Shown: positions 18,609-27,953 of the stretch, piece after piece
Layout: every line of letters begins with the position of its first letter
Position numbering within the stretch: the first letter of the stretch is position 1
Program-made: the position numbers and the translations under genes
From: Chryseobacterium indologenes
GTDB lineage: Bacteria; Bacteroidota; Bacteroidia; Flavobacteriales; Weeksellaceae
Assembly (NCBI GenBank): GCA_001013295.1
Contig: LAZY01000025.1
Span: 62,001 to 126,000, forward strand
Reading direction: 5' to 3'
Length of the DNA stretch: 64,000 bases
The notes under the pieces: model-generated
The model's input: the letters and a program-made list of their open reading frames with translations, nothing else
Database searches by the model: none
What the model was told of the DNA's origin: nothing

Positions 18609-19430
18609 TTATTTTCTTTTAGATACGATGTAACGGTTAGACACTTTGTTTTTCTTTCTAGTTTTGTAACCTTTAGCTGGTTTACCGTTTCTAGATCTTG
18701 GGTGACCTCCTGAAGAACGTCCTTCACCACCTCCCATTGGGTGATCAACTGGGTTCATTACAACCGCTCTTGTTCTTGGTCTTCTACCTAACCATCTGCT
18801 TCTACCAGCCTTACCTGATACAGTTAATTGGTGATCTGAGTTGGAAACTGATCCAATCATTGCCATACATTCAGTAAGGATCATTCTTGATTCTCCTGAA
18901 GGCAATTTGATGATTGCATATTTACCATCTCTAGATGTTAATTGAGCTGAAGAACCAGCACTTCTTGCTAAAATTGCACCTTGACCAGGTTTCATTTCAA
19001 CACAAGAAATTACAGTACCTAAAGGAATGTTTTTCAACTTCATTGCGTTACCTACATTTGGCTCTACACTTTCACCAGAAATTACTTTCTGATCAACTTT
19101 GATACCGTTTGGAGCGATGATATATCTCTTCTCTCCGTCAGCATACTCAAGTAATGCGATAAATGCAGTTCTGTTTGGATCGTATTCTACAGATTTTACA
19201 GTTGCTTCAACGTTTGCTTTGTTTCTTTTGAAGTCAATAATTCTGTATTTCTTTTTGTGTCCACCTCCGGTGTAACGCATGGTCATTTTACCTGTATTGT
19301 TACGTCCACCTGACTTTTTAATACCAACAACTAGAGATTTCTCTGGCTTGTTAGTAGTAATTTCCTCAAAATTGTTTACAATTCTGAATCTCTGTCCCGG
19401 GGTGATAGGTTTTAATTTTCTAACAGACAT
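18609..19430 (-). CDS. rplB: 50S ribosomal protein L2
   Basis: 273 residues, with the C-terminal signature [20 protein letters not shown] containing the conserved His required near the peptidyl transferase centre. Confidence 0.98.
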   Translation of the reverse strand: MSVRKLKPITPGQRFRIVNNFEEITTNKPEKSLVVGIKKSGGRNNTGKMTMRYTGGGHKKKYRIIDFKRNKANVEATVKSVEYDPNRTAFIALLEYADGEKRYIIAPNGIKVDQKVISGESVEPNVGNAMKLKNIPLGTVISCVEMKPGQGAILARSAGSSAQLTSRDGKYAIIKLPSGESRMILTECMAMIGSVSNSDHQLTVSGKAGRSRWLGRRPRTRAVVMNPVDHPMGGGEGRSSGGHPRSRNGKPAKGYKTRKKNKVSNRYIVSKRK

Positions 19431-19452
19431 TACTATTATTTATAATTAATAA

Positions 19453-19743
19453 TTAATTTACAGCAAAAATATCGATAACCTCACCTTCAGCAAGTTTGAT
19501 TACCGCTTTTTTCAATTTGTTTGTCTTTCCTACTTGAAGACCTTTTTTAGTGTATTTTGAAGAAACCTTCGGAGCATAAATCATTGTGTTAACGTCTGCT
19601 ACTTTTACACCGTAAGCTGCTTCAACAGCCTTTTTGATCTCGATCTTATTCGCCTTAGGGTTTACTAAGAAAGAATAAGTACCTCTTAAATCTGTAAGGT
19701 AGTTAGCCTTTTCTGAAATAACTGGTTTAATAATAACTGACAT
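19453..19743 (-). CDS. rplW: 50S ribosomal protein L23
   Basis: 96 residues; the fold core shows in KANKIEIKKAVEAAYGVKV. It sits at the tunnel exit and forms a docking site for trigger factor and SRP. It is separated by 3 nt from rplD. Confidence 0.97.
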   Translation of the reverse strand: MSVIIKPVISEKANYLTDLRGTYSFLVNPKANKIEIKKAVEAAYGVKVADVNTMIYAPKVSSKYTKKGLQVGKTNKLKKAVIKLAEGEVIDIFAVN

Positions 19744-19746
19744 GAC

Positions 19747-20376
19747 TTATTTCTTTAAATTTTCCTGGAATTTTTCAACTGCACCTTCTAAGAAAATGAT
19801 CTCACCAGCGTTTACTAAATCGTAAGAACTGATTTCGTTGAAGTTCATTACTTTAGTTTTAGGTAAGTTTCTTGAAGATAAATACACATTCTTGTTAGCT
19901 TCAGGAAGAACGAATAAAGACTTCTTACCGTTAAGTTCCAATGCGTTCAATACATTGATGAAATCTTTAGTCTTAGGAGCTCCAAAGCTCAAATCTTCTA
20001 AAACTTTAATGCTGTTGTCTCTCATTTTTTGAGATAAAACAGATTTCTTAGCTAATCTCTTAAGAGCTTTGTTCAATTTGAATCTGTAGTCTCTTGGTTT
20101 TGGTCCGAATACTCTACCTCCACCTCTGAAAGTTGGAGATTTAATATCACCATATCTAGCAGATCCAGATCCTTTTTGCTTCTTAAGCTTTTTAGTAGAA
20201 GCAGTAATTTCGCTTCTTTCTTTTGCTTTATGAGTTCCTTGTCTTTGTGCAGCAAGGTACTGTTTAACTTCTAAGTAAACCGCGTGCTGATTTGGCTCAA
20301 TTCCGAATACTGTTTCGTCTAGAGTTACTTTTCTTCCGGTCTCTTTTCCTGATGTATTTAATACTACTAGTTCCAT
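19747..20376 (-). CDS. rplD: 50S ribosomal protein L4
   Basis: 209 residues. The tunnel loop is present ([20 protein letters not shown] and [13 protein letters not shown]). It overlaps the end of rplC by 10 nt, so translation is likely coupled. In gammaproteobacteria L4 represses its own operon; no equivalent leader is evident here. Confidence 0.98.
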   Translation of the reverse strand: MELVVLNTSGKETGRKVTLDETVFGIEPNQHAVYLEVKQYLAAQRQGTHKAKERSEITASTKKLKKQKGSGSARYGDIKSPTFRGGGRVFGPKPRDYRFKLNKALKRLAKKSVLSQKMRDNSIKVLEDLSFGAPKTKDFINVLNALELNGKKSLFVLPEANKNVYLSSRNLPKTKVMNFNEISSYDLVNAGEIIFLEGAVEKFQENLKK

Positions 20377-20993
20377 TTTCTGATAATTACATAAGAATTT
20401 TTAGCTCCCGGAACAGCACCTTTTACTACTAAAAGATTTTGTTCTTGATCAACTTTTAACACTTGAAGGTTTTGAACAGTTACCTGCTTACCTCCCATTC
20501 TTCCAGCCATTCTCATCCCTTTGAATACTCTTGAAGGGTCAGATCCAGCACCGATAGAACCTGGAGCTCTAAGTCTGTTGTGCTGACCATGAGTTGCCTG
20601 CATTACACCTCCAAATCCGTGTCTTTTAACAACACCTTGGAAACCTTTACCTTTTGAAGTTCCTGTTACATCTACATACTCACCTTCCATGAATAGATCA
20701 ACTTTCACTTCCTCTCCTACTTTCACTTCATCAACGAATTCTCTGTAGAACTCTACCAATTTAGCTTTAGGAGCAGAACCAGCCTTTTTAAAATGACCAG
20801 CTAACGCTTTACCAACGTTCTTCTCACTCTTGTCATCGAAACCTAATTGAACAGCTTTATAACCGTCTTTTTCTAAGGTTCTGACCTGTAAAACCGAGCA
20901 TGGACCAGCTTGAATAACTGTACAAGGAATGTTTTTCCCTTCTTCGTTAAACAAAGATGTCATACCGATTTTTTTACCAATAATACCTGACAT
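20367..20993 (-). CDS. rplC: 50S ribosomal protein L3
   Basis: 208 residues, [20 protein letters not shown] with the signature [19 protein letters not shown]. It is the first gene of this operon segment: rpsJ, which normally precedes rplC, is instead at 44025-44330. It therefore has its own promoter at 21100-21129. Confidence 0.98.
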   Translation of the reverse strand: MSGIIGKKIGMTSLFNEEGKNIPCTVIQAGPCSVLQVRTLEKDGYKAVQLGFDDKSEKNVGKALAGHFKKAGSAPKAKLVEFYREFVDEVKVGEEVKVDLFMEGEYVDVTGTSKGKGFQGVVKRHGFGGVMQATHGQHNRLRAPGSIGAGSDPSRVFKGMRMAGRMGGKQVTVQNLQVLKVDQEQNLLVVKGAVPGAKNSYVIIRKWN

Positions 20994-21072
20994 TGTTTAT
21001 GTTATAATAAAATTTATCCTTTATTTTTTTCCATTTTTCGGAAGTCTGAAGTGATTTCTACTTTTGATATAG

Positions 21073-21129
21073 GCACACTACGCTCCTAAAATGAGTGTGC
21101 AAATTTATGAATAATTTTGTAACTGACAA
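21073..21129 (-). promoter_or_regulatory. promoter of the S10-spc-alpha operon
   Basis: On the minus strand: TTG (21127-21129), 19-nt spacer, TAAATTTG (21100-21107), matching the Bacteroidota sigma-A consensus. A 7-bp inverted repeat (21073-21079 with 21094-21100) overlaps the end of the -7 element and the expected start site, about 100 nt before rplC. It may act as an operator or as a leader structure. Confidence 0.75.
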
Positions 21130-21210
21130 ATATTTCAACTAAAATATTTTGATTTTTAATCATTTAGATCATTTTCGAAAAACAGAACAGGTTTTACAAA
21201 AAAGAATTCA

Positions 21211-21288
21211 TCATAAAAAATACACTTCACCTCCGCCACACTTTTCAGCAACGCTAAGGCTAACTGCAAGACGCAAAAAAAATGCCAT
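21211..21288 (-). CDS. doubtful 25-residue reading frame, possible dispersed repeat
   Basis: ATG 21288 to TGA 21211 encodes a 25-residue peptide beginning MAFFLRLAVSLSVAEKCGGG. An overlapping frame is also open for about 37 codons without a clear start. I have a general impression that similar intergenic segments recur in Chryseobacterium genomes, so this may be a dispersed repeat or an RNA rather than a protein gene. Nothing in this window proves expression. Confidence 0.25.
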   Translation of the reverse strand: MAFFLRLAVSLSVAEKCGGGEVYFL

Positions 21289-21410
21289 AACTACAGGATA
21301 ATGAAATATTTCGCCACTTTTTCCTTATTTTTTCTGAAGCCATCAGATCACTGACAAAAAAAACACAATCATATCCCGATTTGTCATGATGACAATTTTA
21401 CTTGCACTCA

Positions 21411-21440
21411 ATAAAAAAACCTTGTGCATTCACAAGGTTT
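21411..21440 (-). terminator. terminator of the glp repressor gene
   Basis: Perfect 10-bp stem (21417-21426 with 21431-21440) with a 4-nt loop, followed on the minus strand by a T-rich tail. It lies about 70 nt after the repressor stop. Confidence 0.85.
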
Positions 21441-21510
21441 GTATTTCATAACGAGATAAGATGACAAAATCAACATCCGTTTTTCTATCAGCATACATAA
21501 TATGATGATT

Positions 21511-22272
21511 CTATTTGATAACACTCACTCCAATTTCTTCCAAATTCAACTGGTCTTCTGATGAAATTCCATTATCCGTAATCAGATAATCGATCTTGTC
21601 GAGAGATCCGATCTTACCGAAGCCCTTTTTATTCAGCTTCGAAGAATCGGCAAGAATAATCGTCTGATCTGCACATTCAATCATCACCTGGTTCAGATGT
21701 GCCTCTGCAGCATTGGAAGTACTGATCCCAAATTCCGGATCAATACCATCTACTCCCAGGAAAAGTTTATTACAGGAAAACTGTTTGAGGATTCCCTCAG
21801 AAATAGAACCCACTATAGAGGTAGAACTCTTCCTCACCTCGCCTCCTAATTGAATGATATTAATATTGGGATTATTGCAAAGTTCGATAGCCACTCGTAA
21901 AGAAGAAGTCAATACCGTAAGCGGACCGAAATTCACCAGCATCCTGGCGAGATAATGCATCGTAGTTCCAGAAGCCAGAATAATACAATCATTTTCATGA
22001 ATCAATGAAAGCGCTGCCCTGGCAATAGCCTGCTTTGCCTCTACATTAATATTTTCCTTTTCTCCTACATTTTTTTCATAAGCATACCTCACCTGCTTAC
22101 TAGCCCCACCATGATTTCTGAAAAGAAGTCCTAAACTTTCAAGATAGTTCAGATCCTTTCGGATCGTAACCGAAGACACATTAAATTTTTCGCACAGATC
22201 CTGAACAAGAACATGTCCTTTCTCGTCAAGTTCTTTCAATATTTCATCATGCCTCGGAATTAGCTTTTCCAT
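21511..22272 (-). CDS. glpR: DeoR/GlpR-family transcriptional repressor
   Basis: 253 residues. The N-terminal DeoR helix-turn-helix (about 18-55) contains LCEKFNVSSVTIRKDLNYLE; the C-terminal sugar-phosphate sensor domain contains IILASGTTMHYLAR and LFLGVDGID. It is transcribed divergently from glpD-glpK-glpF, with CGAAAC/GAAACG repeats in the shared region, so it is very probably the repressor of glycerol use, released by glycerol-3-phosphate. Its own -7 element TACTTTTG (22287-22294) is followed by a GAAACG copy (22279-22284), suggesting autoregulation. The symbol is assigned by context. Confidence 0.85.
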   Translation of the reverse strand: MEKLIPRHDEILKELDEKGHVLVQDLCEKFNVSSVTIRKDLNYLESLGLLFRNHGGASKQVRYAYEKNVGEKENINVEAKQAIARAALSLIHENDCIILASGTTMHYLARMLVNFGPLTVLTSSLRVAIELCNNPNINIIQLGGEVRKSSTSIVGSISEGILKQFSCNKLFLGVDGIDPEFGISTSNAAEAHLNQVMIECADQTIILADSSKLNKKGFGKIGSLDKIDYLITDNGISSEDQLNLEEIGVSVIK

Positions 22273-22335
22273 TTTATTCGTTTCATCAAAAGTACCGCTT
22301 TTTTTCCATTCCTTAAAATTTCATTTATTTTCTTT

Positions 22336-22401
22336 TTGCTTTCATTTTTAATTTATATATTTGAAAACGAAACATAAACGAAACATTTATGAAACGAAAC
22401 G
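22336..22401 (+). promoter_or_regulatory. glpD promoter and CGAAAC operator repeats
   Basis: TTG (22336-22338), 17-nt spacer and TATATTTG (22356-22363) form a consensus promoter. CGAAAC is repeated at 22368, 22379 and 22395, with a partial CGAA at 22400, covering the expected start site and running into the first codons of glpD. The reverse-orientation copy in front of the repressor gene completes a likely GlpR operator region. Confidence 0.75.
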
Positions 22402-23987
22402 AAGAACTCAGTAAGTTAACCCATGTAAAAGAATGGGACTTTATTGTCATAGGAGGTGGAGCTAGTGGTTTAGGGTCAGCATTAGACGCAGTAAGCAGAG
22501 GATTCAAAACTTTATTGCTTGAATCTCATGACTTTGCGAAAGCAACATCCAGCAGAAGTACCAAATTGGTACATGGTGGAGTAAGATATTTGGCACAGGG
22601 AGATGTAGGATTGGTAAAAGAAGCATTAAAAGAAAGAGGTCTTTTGGCCAAAAATGCGGCTCATATTGTAAAAAACCAGTCTTTCATTATTCCTAATTAT
22701 ACATGGTGGGGCGGAATCTATTATAAAATAGGATTATCCGTTTATGATTTCCTTGCCGGAAAACTAAGTTTGGGAAAAACGAAATACATTAGCAAATCGA
22801 AAACCGTTGAAAAACTGCCCACGATTGAACAAAACCACCTGATGAGCGGTGTTGTTTACCAGGATGGGCAATTTGATGACGCAAGACTGGCGATTAACCT
22901 TACCCAGACCATTATTGAAAAAGGAGGAACAGCCATCAATTATATGAAAGTGGTTGGCCTTTTGAAAAATGATTCCGGTAAAATTATCGGGGTTACTGCT
23001 GAAGATCAGTTCAGCCAGGAACAATACCAGATTCATGGAAATGTGGTCATCAATGCCACAGGGGTATTTACCAATGATATTCTTAATATGAACAATCCTA
23101 AGCATGGAAAATTTGTTGTTCCAAGCCAAGGAATCCATTTGGTACTGGATAAATCTTTCCTGAAAAGTGATGATGCCATCATGATTCCGAAAACTTCAGA
23201 CGGCAGAGTTCTGTTTGTTGTTCCATGGCATGACAGAGCTTTGGTAGGAACTACAGATACTTTATTAAAAGATGAAAGTTTCGAACCTCGTGCTTTGGAA
23301 GAAGAGATCAGTTTCGTTTTAAATACCGCAAGACAATATCTGTCTAAAAAACCAACCCGTGAGGATGTAAAATCTGTTTTTGCCGGGCTTCGTCCGCTTG
23401 CCGCGCCTAAAGACGGAAGCAAAAGTACTAAAGAGGTTTCCCGAAGCCATAAAGTAGTTACCTCCGACACAGGACTCATCTCCATCATCGGAGGAAAGTG
23501 GACCACTTACCGTAAAATGGCAGAGGATACGGTAAATGAAGCGATGAAAGTTCACAGACTGGGAAATAGTCCGTCTAAAACAGAACATCTTTCTATTCAT
23601 GGGAATGTGAAACCTGAACAGGTAGACAGAACCAATCATTTATATGTTTACGGATCAGACATCCCAGCCATAAAAGCTTTACAGGAAAGCAACCCACGTT
23701 ATGCTCAAAAGATCCACCCTGATCATCCTTTCACCGTAGCAGAAATAGTATGGGCCGTAAGACAGGAAATGGCAGAAACCATTGAGGATATTCTGGCCAG
23801 AAGGGTACGTCTTTTATTTTTAGATGCAAGAGCAGCGATTGACAGCGCACAAAATGTTTCCAGAATTATTGCTGAAGAAAAAGGATATTCTGAAGAATGG
23901 GCACAGAAACAGGAAAATGAATTCATTGATCTGGCCAGAGGGTATTTATTAACCCCTTATTCGCCTAAAGTTATTAACCTAAATTAA
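22389..23987 (+). CDS. glpD: glycerol-3-phosphate dehydrogenase, FAD-dependent
   Basis: 532 residues. It oxidises sn-glycerol-3-phosphate to dihydroxyacetone phosphate and passes electrons to the quinone pool at the inner membrane. The N-terminal FAD-binding motif is [31 protein letters not shown] is a second family motif, and a C-terminal cap domain runs from about residue 385. It is the first gene of the glp operon; glpK follows after 14 nt. The first codons overlap operator repeats. Confidence 0.95.
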   Translation: MKRNEELSKLTHVKEWDFIVIGGGASGLGSALDAVSRGFKTLLLESHDFAKATSSRSTKLVHGGVRYLAQGDVGLVKEALKERGLLAKNAAHIVKNQSFIIPNYTWWGGIYYKIGLSVYDFLAGKLSLGKTKYISKSKTVEKLPTIEQNHLMSGVVYQDGQFDDARLAINLTQTIIEKGGTAINYMKVVGLLKNDSGKIIGVTAEDQFSQEQYQIHGNVVINATGVFTNDILNMNNPKHGKFVVPSQGIHLVLDKSFLKSDDAIMIPKTSDGRVLFVVPWHDRALVGTTDTLLKDESFEPRALEEEISFVLNTARQYLSKKPTREDVKSVFAGLRPLAAPKDGSKSTKEVSRSHKVVTSDTGLISIIGGKWTTYRKMAEDTVNEAMKVHRLGNSPSKTEHLSIHGNVKPEQVDRTNHLYVYGSDIPAIKALQESNPRYAQKIHPDHPFTVAEIVWAVRQEMAETIEDILARRVRLLFLDARAAIDSAQNVSRIIAEEKGYSEEWAQKQENEFIDLARGYLLTPYSPKVINLN

Positions 23988-24001
23988 CACTACATACATA
24001 T

Positions 24002-25498
24002 ATGAATGAAAAATTAATCCTCGCTCTAGATCAGGGAACAACTTCCTCCAGAGCGATTCTATTCAACCACAGTGGAGAGATCAGGTATGTATCTCAAAAA
24101 GACTTCAGACAGATATTCCCTACCCCGGGTTGGGTAGAGCACGACCCGAATGAAATATGGTCATCACAGATCTCCGTGGCGGCTGAAATTATAGCAAAAG
24201 CCGGGATCTCCGGATTGGAAGTAGCTGCTATCGGGATTACCAATCAGCGTGAAACTACCGTAGTTTGGGATAAAGAAACAGGAGAGCCTATTTATAATGC
24301 CATTGTATGGCAAGACCGAAGAACATCCAAATATTGTGATGAATTAAAAGAACAAGGTCATGCGGAAACCATAAGAGAGAAAACAGGTCTTGTATTAGAT
24401 GCCTATTTCTCTGCTACCAAATTAAAATGGATTCTCGACAATGTAGATGGAGCAAGAGAAAAAGCAGAAGCCGGGAAATTATGTTTCGGAACTGTTGATA
24501 CATGGCTTGTCTGGAAACTTACCCGTGGCAAAATGTTCATCACCGATGTATCCAATGCCAGCAGAACAATGCTACTGAACATCCACACTCTGGAGTGGGA
24601 CGATGATCTTTTGGAATTATTCAATATTCCCAAAGCGATCCTTCCTGAGGTGAAACAGAGCAGTGAAGTATACGGAGAAACAGCCACTACCCTGTTTTCC
24701 ACTAAAATTCCTATTGCCGGAATCGCAGGAGATCAACAGGCGGCCTTATTCGGACAGATGTGTACTTCTCCCGGAATGGTAAAGAATACTTACGGAACAG
24801 GATGTTTCTTATTAATGAATACAGGAAAAGAAGCTGTTTCTTCTAAAAACAACCTTCTTACCACAGTAGCATGGAAGATCAATGGAGAAGTCAATTATGC
24901 TTTAGAAGGAAGTGTTTTTGTAGGCGGAGCTGCTATCCAATGGTTGAGAGACGGGCTTAAGCTGATCGATTCTTCTGATCAGGTCAATGAACTGGCAGCT
25001 TCTGTTGAAGATAATGGCGGTGTTTATTTTGTCCCTGCTCTTACCGGACTAGGCGCCCCTCACTGGGATCAATATGCAAGAGGAACTGTTGTAGGAATCA
25101 CCCGAGGAACTACCGACGGACATATTGCAAGAGCTACTTTAGAAGGAATTGCATTTCAGGTTTATGACATTGTAAAGGCCATGGAAGCTGATTCCGGAAG
25201 AGAAAGTCTTGAATTGAGAGTAGATGGTGGTGCTTCAGCAAGTGACCTGCTTATGCAGATACAGTCTAATTTATTCGGATTTAAAATAACAAGGCCAAAA
25301 ACTTTAGAAACTACAGCTCTTGGTGCTGCTTATCTTGCCGGTCTTGCCGTAGGATACTGGAAAAGCATCGACGAAATACAGGCTCAATGGATTGTAGATA
25401 AAGATTTCCATCCTCAACTGGAAAGAGAAAAAGTGGATAAAATGATCCATATGTGGGACAAAGCTGTTTCCCGCGCTCAAAACTGGATAGAAGATTAA
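24002..25498 (+). CDS. glpK: glycerol kinase
   Basis: 498 residues, the expected length. It phosphorylates glycerol with ATP to glycerol-3-phosphate, the substrate of GlpD. FGGY-family motifs are present: [15 protein letters not shown] at the N-terminus, [13 protein letters not shown] in the middle, and [16 protein letters not shown] in the C-terminal domain. It lies 14 nt after glpD and 24 nt before the channel gene. Confidence 0.97.
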   Translation: MNEKLILALDQGTTSSRAILFNHSGEIRYVSQKDFRQIFPTPGWVEHDPNEIWSSQISVAAEIIAKAGISGLEVAAIGITNQRETTVVWDKETGEPIYNAIVWQDRRTSKYCDELKEQGHAETIREKTGLVLDAYFSATKLKWILDNVDGAREKAEAGKLCFGTVDTWLVWKLTRGKMFITDVSNASRTMLLNIHTLEWDDDLLELFNIPKAILPEVKQSSEVYGETATTLFSTKIPIAGIAGDQQAALFGQMCTSPGMVKNTYGTGCFLLMNTGKEAVSSKNNLLTTVAWKINGEVNYALEGSVFVGGAAIQWLRDGLKLIDSSDQVNELAASVEDNGGVYFVPALTGLGAPHWDQYARGTVVGITRGTTDGHIARATLEGIAFQVYDIVKAMEADSGRESLELRVDGGASASDLLMQIQSNLFGFKITRPKTLETTALGAAYLAGLAVGYWKSIDEIQAQWIVDKDFHPQLEREKVDKMIHMWDKAVSRAQNWIED

Positions 25499-25522
25499 TT
25501 TCCTGACCTTAAAAAAACTCAC

Positions 25523-26254
25523 ATGACTCCATTTATTGCAGAATTAATAGGCACAGCACTCCTTGTATTATTAGGAAATGGTGTTGTAGCCAACGTTGTA
25601 TTGAAAGATACTAAAGGAAATAATTCAGGCTGGATTGTAATTACCACCGCATGGGCACTTGCTGTTTTTGTAGGAGTAACAGTTTCAGGGCCTGTAAGCG
25701 GTGCCCATCTGAATCCCGCAGTGACCATTGGTCTGGCCACTGCCGGAAAATTCTCTTGGGATCTCGTTCCGTCTTATATCGCTGCTCAGATGATCGGCGG
25801 AATGCTGGGAGCATTTCTTGTATGGCTCTTTCATAAGGATCATTTTGCGATTACGGAAGACGAAGGCGCCAAACTGGCCTGTTTCAGTACCAGTCCTGCT
25901 ATCAGAAAAACATCCTCCAATCTTATCAGTGAAATCATTGGAACATTTGTCCTTGTCTTTGTGATCTTTTATTTTTCAGATCCAAGTATTTCTCTTCATG
26001 CCGATCCGTCAGCAAAAGTAGGTCTTGGCTCTGTAGGTGCAATCCCTGTCACGTTTCTTGTTTGGGTAATCGGATTATCATTGGGAGGAACTACAGGATA
26101 CGCCATCAACCCGGCAAGAGATCTTGCACCAAGAATTATGCATGCTATTCTTCCGGTAAAAGGGAGCAGCGATTGGAGCTATGCCTGGATTCCTGTGTTA
26201 GGACCTGTTACCGGAGCCGTACTTGCGGCATTAGTATTCACGATGTTAAAATAA
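25523..26254 (+). CDS. glpF: glycerol facilitator, MIP family
   Basis: 243 residues with six transmembrane helices and both NPA half-helix motifs (SGAHLNPAVTIGLA and GYAINPARDLAPR). The Asp after the second NPAR is typical of glycerol-conducting rather than water-only channels. It lets glycerol cross the inner membrane to be trapped by GlpK. It is the third gene of the operon. Confidence 0.93.
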   Translation: MTPFIAELIGTALLVLLGNGVVANVVLKDTKGNNSGWIVITTAWALAVFVGVTVSGPVSGAHLNPAVTIGLATAGKFSWDLVPSYIAAQMIGGMLGAFLVWLFHKDHFAITEDEGAKLACFSTSPAIRKTSSNLISEIIGTFVLVFVIFYFSDPSISLHADPSAKVGLGSVGAIPVTFLVWVIGLSLGGTTGYAINPARDLAPRIMHAILPVKGSSDWSYAWIPVLGPVTGAVLAALVFTMLK

Positions 26255-26269
26255 AAAACTAAGAATACA

Positions 26270-27079
26270 ATGACGAAAATCTTAAAGGGAATCTTCCTGC
26301 TTGTATTAGGCACAGGAAAATTATTTTCCCAGGAAAGCAGCGAAACGGGCACTGCCAAAGAAGGCAGACTTGATTTTACAGCCAATATTCAGAACAATCA
26401 CCTATGGAGAGGATTGATCATCACGGATAAACCCGTGGTTATGGGAAACCTTTCTTATGCGCTGGATGCTGAAAAGAAATGGAAAGTAGGTATTTGGGGA
26501 GCTTCAGCCCTTGCAGATGATAAGGACAATACCCATTATAAGGAGATCAATTACTATGTTCAGTATTCTAACGGACGTTTTTATATCGGATTATGGGATC
26601 TTTACAACTCAAGGAATATCAACACGGCTGTTGCTGCAGATGACATTTTCAGTTATTCTCAAAGGAGAACGGCTCACATTATCGATTTAAGAACGAATTA
26701 TACCTTTGGACCGTCTTTTCCAATCAATATTGAAGCTGACATCATGCTGTACGGAGGAGCCAATGCGGGAGAAGTGATCCTGGAGCCGGATGGAAGCTAT
26801 AAAAAGAACAGATATTCTACTTATGTTCAGGCAAGCTATCCTGTGATCAGTGGACAAAAAGTGAATCTTGACGCTTTTGTAGGAGCAGGATTTTCATTAA
26901 ACGGCAATACCTTTTTGTATGGCAATGGAAAAAATAATTTTGATATTGTCAATGTGGGGGTAAAAGCCGGAAAGGTCATTAAAATCACAGACCACTACAG
27001 TCTTCCCGTTTCTATGATGGCCATGTGGAATCCTTCTAATAAGTATGCAAGGATTCAGTTGGCGGCAACTGTTTTTTAA
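26270..27079 (+). CDS. outer-membrane beta-barrel protein of glp operon
   Basis: 269 residues with a signal peptide (cut near LFSQ) and alternating aromatic strands such as NNHLWRGLIITDKPVVMGNL, ending in a C-terminal aromatic residue (ATVF) as many outer-membrane barrels do. It follows glpF by 15 nt and precedes the operon terminator. It may be a porin for glycerol or a related substrate; that role is inferred only from operon membership. Confidence 0.75.
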   Translation: MTKILKGIFLLVLGTGKLFSQESSETGTAKEGRLDFTANIQNNHLWRGLIITDKPVVMGNLSYALDAEKKWKVGIWGASALADDKDNTHYKEINYYVQYSNGRFYIGLWDLYNSRNINTAVAADDIFSYSQRRTAHIIDLRTNYTFGPSFPINIEADIMLYGGANAGEVILEPDGSYKKNRYSTYVQASYPVISGQKVNLDAFVGAGFSLNGNTFLYGNGKNNFDIVNVGVKAGKVIKITDHYSLPVSMMAMWNPSNKYARIQLAATVF

Positions 27080-27103
27080 TCTGATTTTACTTCATGATAT
27101 AGG

Positions 27104-27127
27104 CCACTCCTTTTGGGGTGGTTTTTT
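27104..27127 (+). terminator. glp operon terminator
   Basis: Seven-bp stem (27104-27110 with 27115-27121, one G-U) with a TTTT loop, followed by a T6 run, 24 nt after the last gene of the operon. Confidence 0.85.
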
Positions 27128-27145
27128 ATATATGCAGGGAAACTA

Positions 27146-27200
27146 AACCACTCCGTCAAAAATTCTTTGAATTTTTGACACCCCTCCAAAGGAGGGGAAT
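27146..27200. repeat. two-hairpin intergenic repeat, copy 1
   Basis: AACCACTCCGTC followed by an 11-bp perfect hairpin and a GC hairpin (CCCCTCC-AAA-GGAGGGG). It shares its layout and flanking words with the copy at 27765-27813. It lies just after the glp operon terminator. Confidence 0.7.
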
Positions 27201-27268
27201 GCTCTTACAAATTGTAGATCATTGTTGGCAAGCAAGTTTGAGAGTTTAGGATTTGCCATTGATCATAA

Positions 27269-27317
27269 ATCACCGGGATTTTACGGTTTATGGTTTGGAC
27301 AGATATTTTTACCTTTG
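27269..27317 (+). promoter_or_regulatory. duplicated promoter element, copy 1
   Basis: A 28-nt element (27269-27296, beginning ATCACCGGGATTTTACGG) is identical to 27880-27907. It is followed after 13 nt by a TAnnTTTG-type -7 element TACCTTTG (27310-27317), 14 nt before the next ATG. Confidence 0.65.
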
Positions 27318-27330
27318 AATAAAAAAGAAT

Positions 27331-27753
27331 ATGAAAAAGATTTTCAGTGCAATGATGTTGTGCATTAGTATGTTTGCTTTTGCACAGCAGGCAAAACTTC
27401 CCTTTGTAGGCCACAGAAGTTTTGATATTATGGAAGGCTATAGTGGTACAGGAACTCCTCATTATTATCTGGATGTGAAAAAAAACGGAGATGTCTTTTT
27501 TGGATATATACAGGTGAATCAGGCCAATCAAAAAGAGACTAAAGAGGAAGTAAATGCTGGGAAATACGCTCCCAATAAAGTCATGAAAGTACATTTCAAA
27601 AAAGGTGAAGAAACTTTCTTTGTCAAATTTGATAAAAATAAGATTTTTATGACCGATGAGAAAGGAAATGTTCTGAATCTTGAAGGCTGCTGTTCTGCTA
27701 AAGAAAGCATGGATAAGGATACGTGTAATTGTGAGAGTGAGTTGTATGAGTAG
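27331..27753 (+). CDS. secreted protein with Cys-rich tail
   Basis: Unrecognised 140-residue protein with a signal peptide (MKKIFSAMMLCISMFAFAQ). The mature part is basic and beta-rich (HYYLDVKKNGDVFFGYI). A short C-terminal segment has five cysteines in LEGCCSAKESMDKDTCNCE. Its promoter element is duplicated before the next gene at 27954, so the two are likely co-regulated. Confidence 0.75.
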   Translation: MKKIFSAMMLCISMFAFAQQAKLPFVGHRSFDIMEGYSGTGTPHYYLDVKKNGDVFFGYIQVNQANQKETKEEVNAGKYAPNKVMKVHFKKGEETFFVKFDKNKIFMTDEKGNVLNLEGCCSAKESMDKDTCNCESELYE

Positions 27754-27764
27754 GGATAATATTT

Positions 27765-27813
27765 AACCACCCCGTCAAATCGAAGATTTGCCACCTCTCC
27801 AAGGGAGGGGAAT
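27765..27813. repeat. two-hairpin intergenic repeat, copy 2
   Basis: A diverged copy of 27146-27200: AACCACCCCGTC, a shorter AT hairpin, then a CTCTCC/GGGAGG hairpin. It begins 12 nt after a stop codon. Confidence 0.7.
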
Positions 27814-27879
27814 GATTATATCGATTTTGTTCCTTGTAGGCATGAGGGTTGGGGAATACCAATTATATTTTTCCACTTT

Positions 27880-27928
27880 ATCACCGGGATTTTACGGTTT
27901 ATGGTTTAGGTAAATATCTTTACTTTTG
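27880..27928 (+). promoter_or_regulatory. duplicated promoter element, copy 2
   Basis: The 28-nt element (27880-27907) is identical to copy 1 and again lies exactly 13 nt before a -7 element, here TACTTTTG (27921-27928). The start codon is at 27954. Confidence 0.65.
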
Positions 27929-27953
27929 AAGAATCAATTTTGCACACCTCAGT

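Larger units (their letters stand above)
20994..21510. other. 517-nt intergenic region
   Basis: Contains the rplC promoter, a small repeat-like reading frame (21211-21288) and the terminator of the DeoR-type gene (21411-21440). No larger gene or RNA is recognised in the remainder. Confidence 0.7.

Noticed and set aside
20994-21510. tRNA or riboswitch in the long gap upstream of rplC
   Set aside because: No cloverleaf, CCA end or known riboswitch core could be built; only the promoter, a short repeat-like frame and a terminator are supported.
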